DNA of 64,000 nucleotides from Alteriqipengyuania lutimaris (GCF_003363135.1 NZ_QRBB01000001.1:1116001-1180000); one strand, 5' to 3'. Counted from the first letter of the stretch, positions 8,308-19,995 are shown. Numbers and translations: made by a program. Notes: a model not told the origin generated them from the sequence alone.

Positions 8308-8774
8308 GGGCGCGTTGCCTAACGCAGCTTTTCCGATTTGACCACAGGGAGCCGGGAAGTGCCTCACGCAGGGTAAGATGCGGGGTGATCTGTGAGATGG
8401 CAGCGCGGATGTTGCGCGAAACGCATCGGCCCAAACACATCGAGCACGCGCAGGCCCCGGTTTTGCGGCCCAAACGCGCCCGCGCGTAGGGTTTCTGACA
8501 CACCTGACACAGTGTCTAGAGGCAAAAAACCGATCGACCGGCGAGGGGCGGCTGATCGACCCGGTCGATGGCCGGGCGAGCGGGGTGGACGAACGGTGCG
8601 AAAGAGCAGCGGCGAGGGTAGCGCGGGGATGGGGAGTAGGAAAATCAGACGGCTTGATCCGCTTAAGCCCCGAGTGAGCCTCGTGACTGTGGATGAACTC
8701 TCTATGTTCTTCGTATGTTCTTGCGCGCTGGGCGGAATTTTGGCATGGCGCTAGAAATTGACCCAGAGGTGGCC
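8308..8774. other. 467-bp gap before the restriction module
   Basis: No coding region is convincing here. It holds GACAC-A-GTGTC (8506-8516) with a second TGACAC just upstream, an inverted repeat of ATCGACCGG (8533-8541) with CCGGTCGAT (8561-8569), and the tandem TATGTTCTT repeats at 8703-8722. Base composition becomes more A+T-rich from about 8640 onward, which probably marks the left edge of acquired DNA. Confidence 0.5.
8703..8722 (+). promoter_or_regulatory. tandem 9-bp direct repeat upstream of methyltransferase gene
   Basis: TATGTTCTT occurs at 8703-8711 and again at 8714-8722, an 11-base period, i.e. one helical turn. The pair sits 53 bases before the favoured start of a methyltransferase that carries its own helix-turn-helix domain. 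It is a candidate operator for autoregulation. EcoRII/SsoII-type methyltransferases are known to repress through their N-terminal domain. The assignment here is inference. Confidence 0.4.
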
Positions 8775-10034
8775 ATGGCGAATATGTCTTTTACGGAATT
8801 GCGGCAGATGGCAGGCCTGTCGGTCGAGGATGCGGCGAGAGAGCTGGATTATTGCCCAAGCACGATTTATCGCTGGGAGCGAGGTGAAGCGAAGCCGAAG
8901 GCCTCCGTATATCGTGCACTGGAGGTGCTTGCGCAGTTTGGCCCAGATCCTTCCGTGACCGATCCTGACAGGGATCTGCATTTCCGGTTTATCGATCTGT
9001 TTGCCGGGATTGGTGGATTGCGCATCGGTTTCCAGGGCATTGGTGGCCATTGCGTGTTCACTTCCGAGTGGGACAGGTTCGCCCAGGAAACCTACCGTGT
9101 AAATTTTCGCGACAACCACAAGTTGCATGGTGACGTACGCGAGTTCGCTGAAAACCCCGAATTGATCCCCGAGCATGACGTGCTGCTAGGAGGGTTTCCC
9201 TGCCAGCCATTTTCGCTTGCGGGCGTTTCCAAGAAAAATGCGCTGGGTCGCCCGCATGGTTTTATGTGCGACACCCAAGGCACCCTCTTTTTCGACACCG
9301 CACAGATCATTGCCCACCACCAGCCCGCAGCTTTCGTGCTGGAAAACGTCAAGAATCTGGAGGGGCATGACAAGGGGCGCACGTTTGCGACCATCATGCA
9401 TGTTCTTGAGAACGAGCTGGGCTACCATGTGCAGGCGAGGGTGATCAGTTCGGCACCCTGGGTGCCGCAAAAGCGAGAGAGGGTATTTATCGTCGGCTTT
9501 CGAGAGAAGTCGGCGTTCAACCTCAGAGAGCTGGAAATTCCGGCAGTCGCAGACGGGCCGAAGCTTGGCAGCATTCTTGAGCCCCATGATCAGGTCGATC
9601 CTAAATATACGCTCACTCCGCGCCTCTGGGAGTACCTCCAAGAGTACCGGAAGAAGCACGAAGCCAAGGGCAACGGTTTCGGCTACAGCCTTTTCGGTCC
9701 CGGCGATGTGGCAAGAACCCTGTCGGCACGTTACCATAAGGACGGCTCAGAAATTCTCATCGCACAGGAAGACAAACGGCCTCGCCGGCTGACGCCGCTC
9801 GAATGTGCACGCCTTATGGGTTTCGATCGTGGGGAGCGCCGCTGGGCAATTCCTGTTTCCGATACGCAAGCCTACCGGCAGTTCGGCAATGCAGTCGTGG
9901 TGCCTGTGGTGGAGTTTCTGGCTAACGCCATGAGAGATCATCTGGCGACCGCGTTGGGGGCGACCGGACCGGTGAAAGACCGCCAGACTGTTTCCATCTC
10001 GCGGCCTGACCGCAAGCTGGCTGCCATTGGCTGA
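8775..10034 (+). CDS. dcm: DNA cytosine-5 methyltransferase with N-terminal HTH (Dcm/EcoRII class)
   Basis: 419 residues from the ATG at 8775, which has AGAGGTGG upstream; in-frame ATGs at 8715 and 8745 are alternatives, but 8715 lies inside the direct repeat. Residues 5-55 form an XRE-like helix-turn-helix (ELRQMAGLSVEDAAREL, then STIYRWERGEAKPK). The catalytic part carries the C5-methyltransferase motifs in order: I FIDLFAGIGGLRIGF, IV GGFPCQPFS with the nucleophile Cys, VI ENVKNL, VIII QKRERVFIVG, IX RRLTPLECARLMGF, X FGNAVVVPVV. With an EcoRII-like nuclease and Vsr next to it, the likely target is the inner C of CCWGG. A+T content is higher than in surrounding genes, suggesting transfer. 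Confidence 0.88.
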   Translation: MANMSFTELRQMAGLSVEDAARELDYCPSTIYRWERGEAKPKASVYRALEVLAQFGPDPSVTDPDRDLHFRFIDLFAGIGGLRIGFQGIGGHCVFTSEWDRFAQETYRVNFRDNHKLHGDVREFAENPELIPEHDVLLGGFPCQPFSLAGVSKKNALGRPHGFMCDTQGTLFFDTAQIIAHHQPAAFVLENVKNLEGHDKGRTFATIMHVLENELGYHVQARVISSAPWVPQKRERVFIVGFREKSAFNLRELEIPAVADGPKLGSILEPHDQVDPKYTLTPRLWEYLQEYRKKHEAKGNGFGYSLFGPGDVARTLSARYHKDGSEILIAQEDKRPRRLTPLECARLMGFDRGERRWAIPVSDTQAYRQFGNAVVVPVVEFLANAMRDHLATALGATGPVKDRQTVSISRPDRKLAAIG

Positions 10035-10458
10035 TATAGTTTCGCCGGAAGTTCGCAGCCGGATGATGGCGGGAATCCGGTCGAAAGACACGAAGCCAGA
10101 GATGGTGTTGAGGCGTGGCCTCCATCGGCTGGGTTTTCGTTACCGTCTTCACGACCGGAACTTACCAGGAAAGCCGGATCTAGTGTTTCCGAAGTACAAT
10201 GCGGCTATTTTCGTGAACGGATGCTTCTGGCACGGTCATGATTGCCACCTCTTTAAAGTTCCATCGACCCGAAGAGATTTCTGGCTTGAAAAGATCGGGA
10301 GAAACCGCACCCGTGATGCCGAGGTCAGAAAGGCTTTGAGCGCGATGGAAATGCGACATCGTACCGTCTGGGAATGTGAACTGAGAGGAAAGAGCCTTGC
10401 TGAAATCGACGGGGTGATCGAGGAATGCGCACGCTGGCTTAAGAATGAAATAGGATAA
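10027..10458 (+). CDS. vsr: very short patch repair endonuclease Vsr
   Basis: 143 residues with a TTG start inside the last codons of the methyltransferase gene (8-base overlap), so the two are coupled. Vsr hallmarks: SRMMAGIRSKDTKPEMVLRRGLHRLGFRYRLH, PGKPDLVFPKYNAAIFVNGCFWHGHDC with the catalytic Asp and the zinc-type Cys/His, and FWLEKIGRNRTRD. Vsr nicks 5' of the T in T:G mismatches produced when 5-methylcytosine deaminates within the methylated site, protecting the genome from the mutagenic effect of the companion methylase. Confidence 0.9.
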   Translation: MADIVSPEVRSRMMAGIRSKDTKPEMVLRRGLHRLGFRYRLHDRNLPGKPDLVFPKYNAAIFVNGCFWHGHDCHLFKVPSTRRDFWLEKIGRNRTRDAEVRKALSAMEMRHRTVWECELRGKSLAEIDGVIEECARWLKNEIG

Positions 10459-11676
10459 CCTCAATGAAGCGGGGGCATCTTTCCGAATATATCACTGGGG
10501 TCGTGGTCAAACGACTGAGTGCGGTCGAGGTGGATCCAGGCACATCCAACCAGCACGAATTCAATGGCTCGGTCGATTTGAAACGCCTTCTGGGCGAGGG
10601 CGACAGAAAGAACATACCGACCCGGTTCCTGTGGATCGATGGCGAGCAAGCCTCTTCGGACGCGATCGAGGGCTCAATTTCTTGGTATGACGCCCGCAGG
10701 AGGCATCCGACCAGAAGCGAATATCGGCTATACTATCAAGGAAACGCCGTAACGCGCCTGATGCGCGCCGAGGATTCTTTCTTTCTCGCCATGCGCAACG
10801 ACGGTGAAGGGCTGGTAGTTATTACCCCGACTGGCGGGACAATGTTCAATCAGCTTCTGTGGTTGTTCGGGCTCGACGAAAGTCCGTTGTTCCAGTTCAC
10901 TTATACTCCAGTGGAAGGCAATCGCGACGCAGAGCTCGATTTCGCCGCCCGAGTGATCCTTGAAGCGCTGGGCATCGAGCCTGAGGAACCTGAGGCAGCT
11001 CTGCTCGATCGATTGATCGAGCCTTACGGCTTGAAGATGCCAAGGCCTGAAGAGCTGTCCACCCTCGCCCGATTATCTGTGGGCAAAGAAGCCGCAATCG
11101 ATGATCCGGATGATGCACTTCTCCGCTGGATGGACCGAGAGACTCAGCTGTTTCGGCGGATCGAACGGCGGCTTGTGGCCGACCGGATTGCTAGCGGATT
11201 TGGCTCGCAAGGGCAGGAAGATGTCGACGGGTTCATCAAATTCTCGCTCAGCGTTCAAAACCGGCGAAAGTCGAGAGCGGGCCTCGCTCTGGAGAGCCAC
11301 ATCGAAGCTCTCCTTAAAGCCAATTCAATTGACTACTCTCGCGGGGCGATCACGGAAAACGGCAACCGGCCTGACTTTTTGTTCCCAAGTAGCGAGGCCT
11401 ACCAAGACAGCTCTTTCCCAAACGAAAAGCTTCTCATGCTCGGCGCGAAGTCCACGCTCAAGGAGCGCTGGCGGCAGGTTTTGTCAGAAGCCGAGCGCAT
11501 CCCGCACAAGCACCTGCTGACCCTCGAACCCGGTATTTCCGAAGCACAAACGGACGAGATGCGGGCAAAATGCCTGCAACTCGTTCTCCCACGCGATCTG
11601 CACAGAACCTATAAGCCCGCGCAGCAGGCGTGGCTTATAGGCGTGCGTGATTTTCTCGCTCTGGCGAAGGCTGTGC

Positions 11677-13515
<1,839 letters not shown>

Positions 13516-13716
13516 GGGAAAATTCGCTTTCGGGGGGAGGATAGGGGCGCATGGCGCGCTGGTCGCGCGCGGCCCTTAGCGATTCTGGTGCAATGCAGCA
13601 AGGGACCTACGGTGCTAGGGTGGCTTGTGACTCCGCTAAAATACGGACTTCGAATAAGTCGCCCGCTATGCTACAAGTCGCGACGTGTTTGCATCGTCTG
13701 CTGGGGGGCGTCGAAG

Positions 13717-14355
13717 GTGAGCCAAGAAAATCGAGTCGGTGGCCCGCCGGGGAAAGTCGAGCCGAGGTTTGACAGCAAATCTCCGCCCAACACCGACGAA
13801 TCCATCATTGCCGCGGTAATTGCCTTGGGTGCTTTGATACTGACGACCTTGGCTCTGGCCTGGCTGGTATACCTCGCCTTTAATAATGATCTTGGCGATT
13901 TTTCGGACGACTCCAGCCCTCGCCTGCATTTCTCGTGGCAGGCGCTGAGCTGGGTCGCAGCCGAAAGCGGCTGGCTGGGTAAGCTTTTGGCCGGCGTAAT
14001 CGCGGTGATTGCATGGGGAGCGGAATATCTGGCCGGAATTCACAAACGCCTATGGCATATCTTGGCCGTCGCGCTGATCTGCCTGACGGGAGCAGGGCTC
14101 TCGATCTTGCTCATGTTTCTGATTGATACCGGCGATACCCTAACGACGCTCCGCAGCTTCACTGATCTGGACAATGCAGCGATGAACAGGCGTCTCGACG
14201 GATTTCTTGGCGGACTGATCGTGTGGTTCGCTGTGTTTTTGACCGTTCTGTTGCACGTGAGCTGGGTCAAGCCGACCGGCACAATTTCCAAGTGGTTGAG
14301 TGAAGGTGGCCGATCCGGTCCGCAGGGAGCAGATCGGCATGGGGGAGACGAGTGA
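13717..14355 (+). CDS. unrecognised four-helix membrane protein
   Basis: 212 residues from a GTG at 13717. I do not recognise the family. A Pro/Gly-rich cytoplasmic N-terminus of about 28 residues precedes four predicted membrane segments: near 30-54 (ALGALILTTLALAWLVYL), 88-105 (LAGVIAVIAWGAEYLAGI), 111-135 (ILAVALICLTGAGLSILLMF) and 165-185 (GLIVWFAVFLTVLLHV). The C-terminal tail is hydrophilic. Its stop overlaps the start of the next gene (TGATG), so the two proteins are made together. Base use is less G+C-rich than housekeeping neighbours. A longer open frame reading back through typA is a shadow. Confidence 0.6.
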   Translation: MSQENRVGGPPGKVEPRFDSKSPPNTDESIIAAVIALGALILTTLALAWLVYLAFNNDLGDFSDDSSPRLHFSWQALSWVAAESGWLGKLLAGVIAVIAWGAEYLAGIHKRLWHILAVALICLTGAGLSILLMFLIDTGDTLTTLRSFTDLDNAAMNRRLDGFLGGLIVWFAVFLTVLLHVSWVKPTGTISKWLSEGGRSGPQGADRHGGDE

Positions 14356-15278
14356 TGCTTCGATATCTTCTGACGCTCGGCGTCGCTGCCATCCTTTCGT
14401 TGCCGGTGACGGTTTCCGCGCAGGCCCTGGTCAGAGCCAAAATAGACTGGGAAGCCGAAAAGCCGAACAAGGTCCATTTTCAGACTCCTGCCACCGGCAA
14501 TTCTGATTTTTCGGACAGGACCGATCACTATTACGGCGAGGAAACTTTCGCCAACCGCATTTATCAGGTGGTAGACATCGTGGTGCGTTATGCCGACGGT
14601 ACTAGCATCCCCTTCCGTGTGCGAGGGCAGGTGGGATCGGAACTCTTCAGTTTTACCGTACGGAAACCCAGTGGCTCAATCGCCTGCAACATCTCGGATG
14701 TCGAACGCCTTGAGAGACGGTCGCGCGGTCATGACCATTCGGAACTGGTAAGCGCACTGCAGTCGGCTCAGGCAATGCTGGAGAGCCGCGACAGTCCATG
14801 CCCTCAGTACCTCGAAAGACGGGTCGCCAAATCGGCGTTCGATGCGAATTGCAATCTGGCCAAGCGCACCACTTTTTTCGACATTAGCCCGCAAATCCGT
14901 GATCGCTTGCTTAGGATATACGAGGGACACAGCGGGATGCTTTCCATCAAACGCCAGATTGCCGCTTGCGAAAAGCAGGTGCGCGGCCAGGTCCTCGCAC
15001 CGACATCGGTGGCCATGCAATCGGCCCTGTCGCGAGGCGACCTGCAAGAGTTTTTTGCTCTGGATAGCCAGGTCAGCGTCTTGCTCGAAGGTTCGGACTG
15101 GCGGTCTGGAGCCGCGGTGGTCGATCTGTCACCCGGATTTTTCGAGGATTTGCGCGAACAGGCCGCCACGATGGGAGAAGCTGTCAGCCCGGCTATGATG
15201 GAGGAAGGCCTCTATGTTCCGAGCTTTCCCGACGAATTGGACAACGCGGGCCAACCCGAGGCCGGACCCGGGGGGTAA
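14355..15278 (+). CDS. unrecognised secreted protein paired with the upstream membrane protein
   Basis: 307 residues. The signal peptide is clear (MLRYLLTLGVAAILSLPVTVSAQA), so the product is periplasmic or secreted. The mature part is mixed: an acidic N-terminal region with DRTDHYYGEETFANRIYQVV, then a beta-like stretch (VRYADGTSIPFRVRGQ), then a helical half. Four Cys residues (in SIACNIS, DSPCPQY, DANCNLA, IAACEKQ) could form two disulfides. The C-terminus is Pro/Gly-rich. I do not recognise a family. Start: ATG at 14355, overlapping the stop of the membrane protein gene; GTG at 14352 is an alternative. Confidence 0.6.
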   Translation: MLRYLLTLGVAAILSLPVTVSAQALVRAKIDWEAEKPNKVHFQTPATGNSDFSDRTDHYYGEETFANRIYQVVDIVVRYADGTSIPFRVRGQVGSELFSFTVRKPSGSIACNISDVERLERRSRGHDHSELVSALQSAQAMLESRDSPCPQYLERRVAKSAFDANCNLAKRTTFFDISPQIRDRLLRIYEGHSGMLSIKRQIAACEKQVRGQVLAPTSVAMQSALSRGDLQEFFALDSQVSVLLEGSDWRSGAAVVDLSPGFFEDLREQAATMGEAVSPAMMEEGLYVPSFPDELDNAGQPEAGPGG

Positions 15279-15485
15279 GGGTTATGTCCGGCGAATAGGC
15301 GGCAACACACGAGAGCATTTACCTTACGTTACGGCATGCGTGCGGATGTGCCAAATTGGCCACAGCTTGCGCCAAGCCCTGCGGTTTGGGCGTTTTTCCG
15401 AGTTGAGCGAGGCTCTTCGCGTGTTTATTGCCTTGTCGTTAAGCGCAAAAACTGCGCGGATGATCATACTGAGAGGAAGCTTCCG

Positions 15486-18143
15486 ATGGCACGTTCGTTC
15501 TCCGGCCTTGCCGGTTCTTCGCGCTACGCCCTGTACGCAGGCGTCGCAGCGCTCGCCCTTCCCGGCGCAGCCTTTGCCCAGGACAATGCGCCGGCCGGCG
15601 TTTCGGTCGATGGCGAGGATGTGGAAACGCAGGAGGAGCTCGAGCGCGCCCTCGGCGGGAACAACACCATCGTCGTGACCGCGACCAAGCGCGCGCAGAC
15701 CCTGCAGGAAGCGCCGGTTTCGGTCAGCGTGACCACCGGCGAAACGCTCGAGCGTGCCGAAATCCGCGACCTTCTGGACGTGCAGACGGTTGCGCCGTCG
15801 CTGCGGGTCAGCCAGCTGCAGAACTCGTCGACGACCACCTTCATCATCCGCGGCTTCGGCAACGGCGACAACAATTTCGGGGTCGAGCCTTCGGTCGGCG
15901 TCTTCATCGACGGCGTCTTCCGCTCGCGTTCGGCGGGTGCGATCGGCGACCTTGCGAACGTGGAGCGGATCGAGGTGCTGCGCGGGCCCCAGTCGACGCT
16001 GTTCGGCAAGAATGCGAGCGCGGGCGTCGTCTCGGTCATCTCGCGTGAGCCGCAGTTCGAATTCGGCGGCTCGGTCAGCGCGACCTACGGCAATTTCAAC
16101 CAGATGATCCTGAAGGGCGACCTCACCGGCCCGATCACCGACAGCGTCGCCTTCTCGATCGCCGGCGGCTACAACAAGCGCGACGGCTACGGCGAAGTCA
16201 TCGGCTTCGACGAGAAGATCAACGACCGCAACCGCTGGAACACGCGCGGCCAGCTGCTGTTCGACAATGGCGGCCCGCTGCGCGTGCGTGCCATCGCCGA
16301 CTACTCGAAGATCGACGAGCTGTGCTGCCAGGTGCAGAACCTGGTAGCCGGGCCGACCACGCCGCTGGTCTTCGCCGCGGGCGGTAACATCGTGACCGGC
16401 GATTTCTTCGGCGATGTGTCCGCGCTCAACTTCCTGCCGGTCAACGAGGTGGAAAACTACGGCGGCTCGGTCCAGGCCGACCTCGATCTGGGCGACACCC
16501 TCAGCCTGACGTCGATCACCGCCTACCGCCAGCTCGACAACTTCTTCAACCAGGACGTCGATTTCACCGGGCTCGATTTCATCCGCGAATTCCGCGACCA
16601 GCAGGCCAAGACCTTCACGCAGGAAGTGCGCGTGACGTCGGACTTCGACGGGCCGCTCAACTTCCTGCTCGGCGGGTTCTATTTCAACGACGATATCACG
16701 CAGGAAAGCGGCATCACGAACGGCGAGGACACCCGCCTGTTCTTCGATCTGCTCGCTGGCGGCGGAACCCCCGGAACGCTGGCCGGCGTCGAAACGGCGC
16801 TGGGCTTCCCGGCGGGATCGATCTTCGCCCAGGGGCCGAGCACGCGTGAGAACTTCGCGCTCCAGAATGAAAGCTGGTCGGTCTTCGGCACGGTCGATCT
16901 CACGCTGTTCGACGACCGTCTGACGCTGACCGGCGGTTTCAACTATACCGACGACAAGAAGGATTTCGCGCTGTCGCAGGACAGCTTCGATCCGCTCGCC
17001 AACACCAACCTGGTGGACGCGGTCATCGTCGGTCAGATCGCGGCGGCCACGATGACGCCGCCGTCGCAGATCGGCGCGCAGCAGATCCAGGCCTTCGCCG
17101 CCGCCAACCCGGCAGCTTTCGGCCAGATCGCGACCGTCGCCACGACGCCGTGCCCCGCAAGCGGCCCGACGCCGACCTGCAACCCGCTGCTCGGCCTGCA
17201 GGCGCTGCAGTTCCTGCCACCCTTCCTCGCCGTTCCGAACGCGGTGGAAGACGGCAAGACGCGTGACGACAACTTCAGCTACACCCTGCGCGCATCCTTC
17301 GAGATCGCGCCGGAGCTGAACGCGTATGTGACCTACGCGACGGGCTTCAAGGCGAGCTCGGTCAACCTCTCGCGCGACAGCCGTCCGCTCGCGAGCGACT
17401 ACACGCCGGGTCCGTTCGGCAGCACGATCCTCGCCCCGTCCTCGCCGATCCGCGATGCCGGGCTGGCGGTTCCGAACCTGACGACCGGTACGCGCTTCGC
17501 CGGGCCGGAAGATGCCGAGGTCTACGAAATCGGCCTGAAGGGCAACTACCCGGGCCTGTCGTTCAACCTCGCGCTGTTCGACCAGACGCTGAACGGCTTC
17601 CAGTCGAACCTGTTCACCGGCACCGGCTTCGCGCTGTCGAACGCCGAGCAGCAGTCGACCCGCGGCTTCGAATTCGACACCGTGATCACCCCGGCCGATG
17701 CGCTGGCGGTCACTTTCGCGATGACCTATCTCGACGCCGTATACGACAGCTTCGCCAACTCGCCCGTCGGCGACCTGACCGGCGCGCGGCCGGGCGGGAT
17801 TCCCGAAATCGCGCTGTCGACCTCGGCGACCTACACGCACGACTTCGGCGCGTCGGGGAATGCGCTGATCGGTCGCGTCGACTACAGCCACGAGAGCAAC
17901 GTGTTCATCAACAACGGCCTCAACACGGTGCGGGACAACGATTTCCGCCGCGAGGTCAACCTGGTGAACGCATCGCTCACGCTGGCGCTGGCCAATGGTC
18001 TGGAAATCGCGGGCTATGTGCGCAACCTGACCAACGACCGCTACATCCTGACGGTCTTCCCGAGCGTCGCGCAGGCGGGCTCTGTCTCGGGCTACCCCAG
18101 CGCGCCGCGCACCTATGGCGGCACGGTGCGGTTCAAGTTCTGA
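15486..18143 (+). CDS. TonB-dependent receptor
   Basis: 885 residues. Signal peptide ending AAFAQ. A TonB-box-like NTIVVTATKRAQ near residue 60 leads into the plug domain (VAPSLRVSQLQ, FIIRGFG, VGVFIDGVFRSRS, VERIEVLRGPQSTLFGKNASAG). The remainder is a 22-stranded-barrel-type sequence ending in an aromatic residue (TVRFKF), as needed for outer-membrane assembly. It belongs to the broad sphingomonad receptor group for unknown substrates. The GAGAGGAAGC ribosome site is five bases before the ATG. It stands alone and is closed by a strong terminator at 18168-18194. The antisense frame is long but is a codon shadow. Confidence 0.9.
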   Translation: MARSFSGLAGSSRYALYAGVAALALPGAAFAQDNAPAGVSVDGEDVETQEELERALGGNNTIVVTATKRAQTLQEAPVSVSVTTGETLERAEIRDLLDVQTVAPSLRVSQLQNSSTTTFIIRGFGNGDNNFGVEPSVGVFIDGVFRSRSAGAIGDLANVERIEVLRGPQSTLFGKNASAGVVSVISREPQFEFGGSVSATYGNFNQMILKGDLTGPITDSVAFSIAGGYNKRDGYGEVIGFDEKINDRNRWNTRGQLLFDNGGPLRVRAIADYSKIDELCCQVQNLVAGPTTPLVFAAGGNIVTGDFFGDVSALNFLPVNEVENYGGSVQADLDLGDTLSLTSITAYRQLDNFFNQDVDFTGLDFIREFRDQQAKTFTQEVRVTSDFDGPLNFLLGGFYFNDDITQESGITNGEDTRLFFDLLAGGGTPGTLAGVETALGFPAGSIFAQGPSTRENFALQNESWSVFGTVDLTLFDDRLTLTGGFNYTDDKKDFALSQDSFDPLANTNLVDAVIVGQIAAATMTPPSQIGAQQIQAFAAANPAAFGQIATVATTPCPASGPTPTCNPLLGLQALQFLPPFLAVPNAVEDGKTRDDNFSYTLRASFEIAPELNAYVTYATGFKASSVNLSRDSRPLASDYTPGPFGSTILAPSSPIRDAGLAVPNLTTGTRFAGPEDAEVYEIGLKGNYPGLSFNLALFDQTLNGFQSNLFTGTGFALSNAEQQSTRGFEFDTVITPADALAVTFAMTYLDAVYDSFANSPVGDLTGARPGGIPEIALSTSATYTHDFGASGNALIGRVDYSHESNVFINNGLNTVRDNDFRREVNLVNASLTLALANGLEIAGYVRNLTNDRYILTVFPSVAQAGSVSGYPSAPRTYGGTVRFKF

Positions 18144-18167
18144 TCGCAACCCGATCCGACGAAATGC

Positions 18168-18194
18168 AAAGGGGGCCTTCGCTGGCCCCCTTTT
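18168..18194 (+). terminator. Rho-independent terminator of the TonB receptor gene
   Basis: A perfect 10-base stem, AAAGGGGGCC with GGCCCCCTTT, around the loop TTCGCT, followed by TCTTTT. It begins 25 bases after the receptor stop codon. The A-tract on the left arm could also make it work in the opposite direction. Confidence 0.9.
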
Positions 18195-18331
18195 CTTTTG
18201 CGAGCCGTGCTTCGGGCGGGCGCATTTTCACAAGGCGCCGCGAATGACCCGGGGCGAGAGACTGCGGCCATCGGGCGCGCTATAGGCGGGCACCTGCCCG
18301 GACGCGTCGGGAAAAGAGGAGAAGCGATGTC

Positions 18332-18790
18332 ATGCGTTGGATGATCCTGCCGTTCCGGCGCTATTTCGATTTCGAGGGGCGCTCGCGCAGGCGCGAATAC
18401 TGGGCGTTCACCCTGCTGAACATCCTCGTCACGGCTGTTCTCGCCACGCTCATCATTGCGGTCTCATACGATCCCGGCCGGATCGACCCCGTGGACGCCG
18501 GCACGCCCTTCGCTTCGCTGGGCGCGCTGTTCGGCGTCCTCGGTCTCCTGATACTCGGGTGGTGGCTTGCGGTGCTCATCCCAAGCATCGCGGTGACCGT
18601 GCGTCGGCTGCACGACCGCGACATGAGCGGGTGGTGGTATCCCGGCCTGATCGTCCTGGGCGCGATCCCGATGGTTGGCCTGATTGCCTCGATCGCGCTG
18701 CTGGTCATGATGCTGCTCCCCGGCACCGAGGGGCCCAACCGGTTCGGCCCCTCGCCCAAGAGCGAAGTGTCGGCCGAGGTTTTCTCCTGA
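18332..18790 (+). CDS. DUF805 family membrane protein
   Basis: 152 residues. Family marks: the N-terminal FDFEGRSRRREYWAFTLLN, then VTVRRLHDRDMSGWWYPGLI and the terminal LPGTEGPNRFGPSPK. Four hydrophobic segments. The function of DUF805 proteins is unknown; they are inner-membrane proteins. A tail of about ten residues follows the family motif. It is convergent with recF, eight bases apart. Confidence 0.88.
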   Translation: MRWMILPFRRYFDFEGRSRRREYWAFTLLNILVTAVLATLIIAVSYDPGRIDPVDAGTPFASLGALFGVLGLLILGWWLAVLIPSIAVTVRRLHDRDMSGWWYPGLIVLGAIPMVGLIASIALLVMMLLPGTEGPNRFGPSPKSEVSAEVFS

Positions 18791-18797
18791 GCGCGTC

Positions 18798-19904
18798 CTA
18801 GCCGTCCGCGCGCCGCAGGCGTCCGCCCGCAACGTCCCACAGGGCCGCGTGCGGCAGGATCGCTTCGAACGGCGCGCGTTCGGTGCCGGTCATCCAGACC
18901 TGTTCGCCATTGGCGGCCAGCCGGTCGAACAAGGCGGCGCGGCGGTCGGGATCGAGATGCGCGGCCACCTCGTCGAGCAGCAGGACGCCCGCCCGCCCGC
19001 CCTCGGGATCGCGCGCGCCGACGAGGCTGCCATGCGCGAGCGTGATGGCGATCAGCATCGCCTTCTGCTCGCCGGTGGAGGCATGGGCGGCCGCCACCCC
19101 CTTGTCCGCCAGCGTCACCGCAAGCTCGGTCCGGTGCGGGCCCAGCAAGGTACGGCCCGCCCGGCGGTCGATGGTGCGATTGTCGCGCAACGCGCGGGCC
19201 AGCGCATCGCGCTCTTCGGGGCCAGTCGGTTCGAGTGCCAGGTCGGGGCGCGGGAAGGGCAGGTCGGCGGCGGCGAGCAGCGCGGCGTTCAGTCCCTCGA
19301 CCAGCACGCGGCGGTTGGCGGCCAGCACCGCGCCATGTTCGGCCAGTTGCGCCTCGAGCGCGTCGAGCCAGCGGGGATCGGGCGCGGCCTCGTCCGCCAA
19401 CAGGCGGTTGCGGTTGCGCAGCGCGGTCTCGTAGCGGTTCGCCAGCGTCGCATGGCCGGGTGTCGTGGCGAGCACCAGCCGGTCGATGAAACGCCGCCGC
19501 GCGCCCGCGCTGTCGGTGAAGAGCCCGTCCATCGCAGGGGTCAGCCAGCGCACGGACAGCCACTCGGACAGCGCCAGCGCGCTGGCCTCGGCGCTGTTGA
19601 TCCGCACGCGGCGGCGCGTGGGGTTCGCCGGATCGACCATCGTGCCAAGCTGCACCGGCTCGGCCCCATCCGCCGGTTGCAGCCGCGCCCCTATGGTGAA
19701 GCCGCCGCCACCGCCTTCGCGCGCCATCTCGGGCAGCTTCGCACGCCGCAACCCGCGGCCCGGCGCGAGCAGCGACAGCGCTTCGAGCACGTTGGTCTTG
19801 CCCGCGCCATTGGCCCCGACCAGCAGATTGAACCGTGCCGGGGCTTCCAGCGCGGTCTCGGCATGGTTGCGGAAATTGAGGATCGAGATGCGGTCGAGCG
19901 CCAT
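18798..19904 (-). CDS. recF: DNA replication/repair protein RecF
   Basis: 368 residues. An SMC-like ATPase that works with RecO and RecR to load RecA at single-strand gaps. Walker A is GANGAGKTN (residues 32-40) after the start ILNFRNH; the signature motif STGEQKAML and Walker B GVLLLDEVAAHLD are near the C-terminus, followed by the D-loop/His switch MTGTERAPF. Full length. It stands alone here, not in a dnaA-dnaN-recF cluster. Confidence 0.93.
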   Translation of the reverse strand: MALDRISILNFRNHAETALEAPARFNLLVGANGAGKTNVLEALSLLAPGRGLRRAKLPEMAREGGGGGFTIGARLQPADGAEPVQLGTMVDPANPTRRRVRINSAEASALALSEWLSVRWLTPAMDGLFTDSAGARRRFIDRLVLATTPGHATLANRYETALRNRNRLLADEAAPDPRWLDALEAQLAEHGAVLAANRRVLVEGLNAALLAAADLPFPRPDLALEPTGPEERDALARALRDNRTIDRRAGRTLLGPHRTELAVTLADKGVAAAHASTGEQKAMLIAITLAHGSLVGARDPEGGRAGVLLLDEVAAHLDPDRRAALFDRLAANGEQVWMTGTERAPFEAILPHAALWDVAGGRLRRADG

Positions 19905-19995
19905 GGATCAAGGCCTTTGAACCGCGCCTAGCGCGGGTAGCGCATCCATGCCAGCCCGGCGGGTGGTCTGCGGCCCGGAAGCCCCCTTCCAACAG

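Noticed and set aside
15324-18149. Minus-strand open frame opposite the TonB receptor
   Set aside because: Arg/Glu-rich codon shadow of a G+C-rich gene with no ribosome site and no family pattern.
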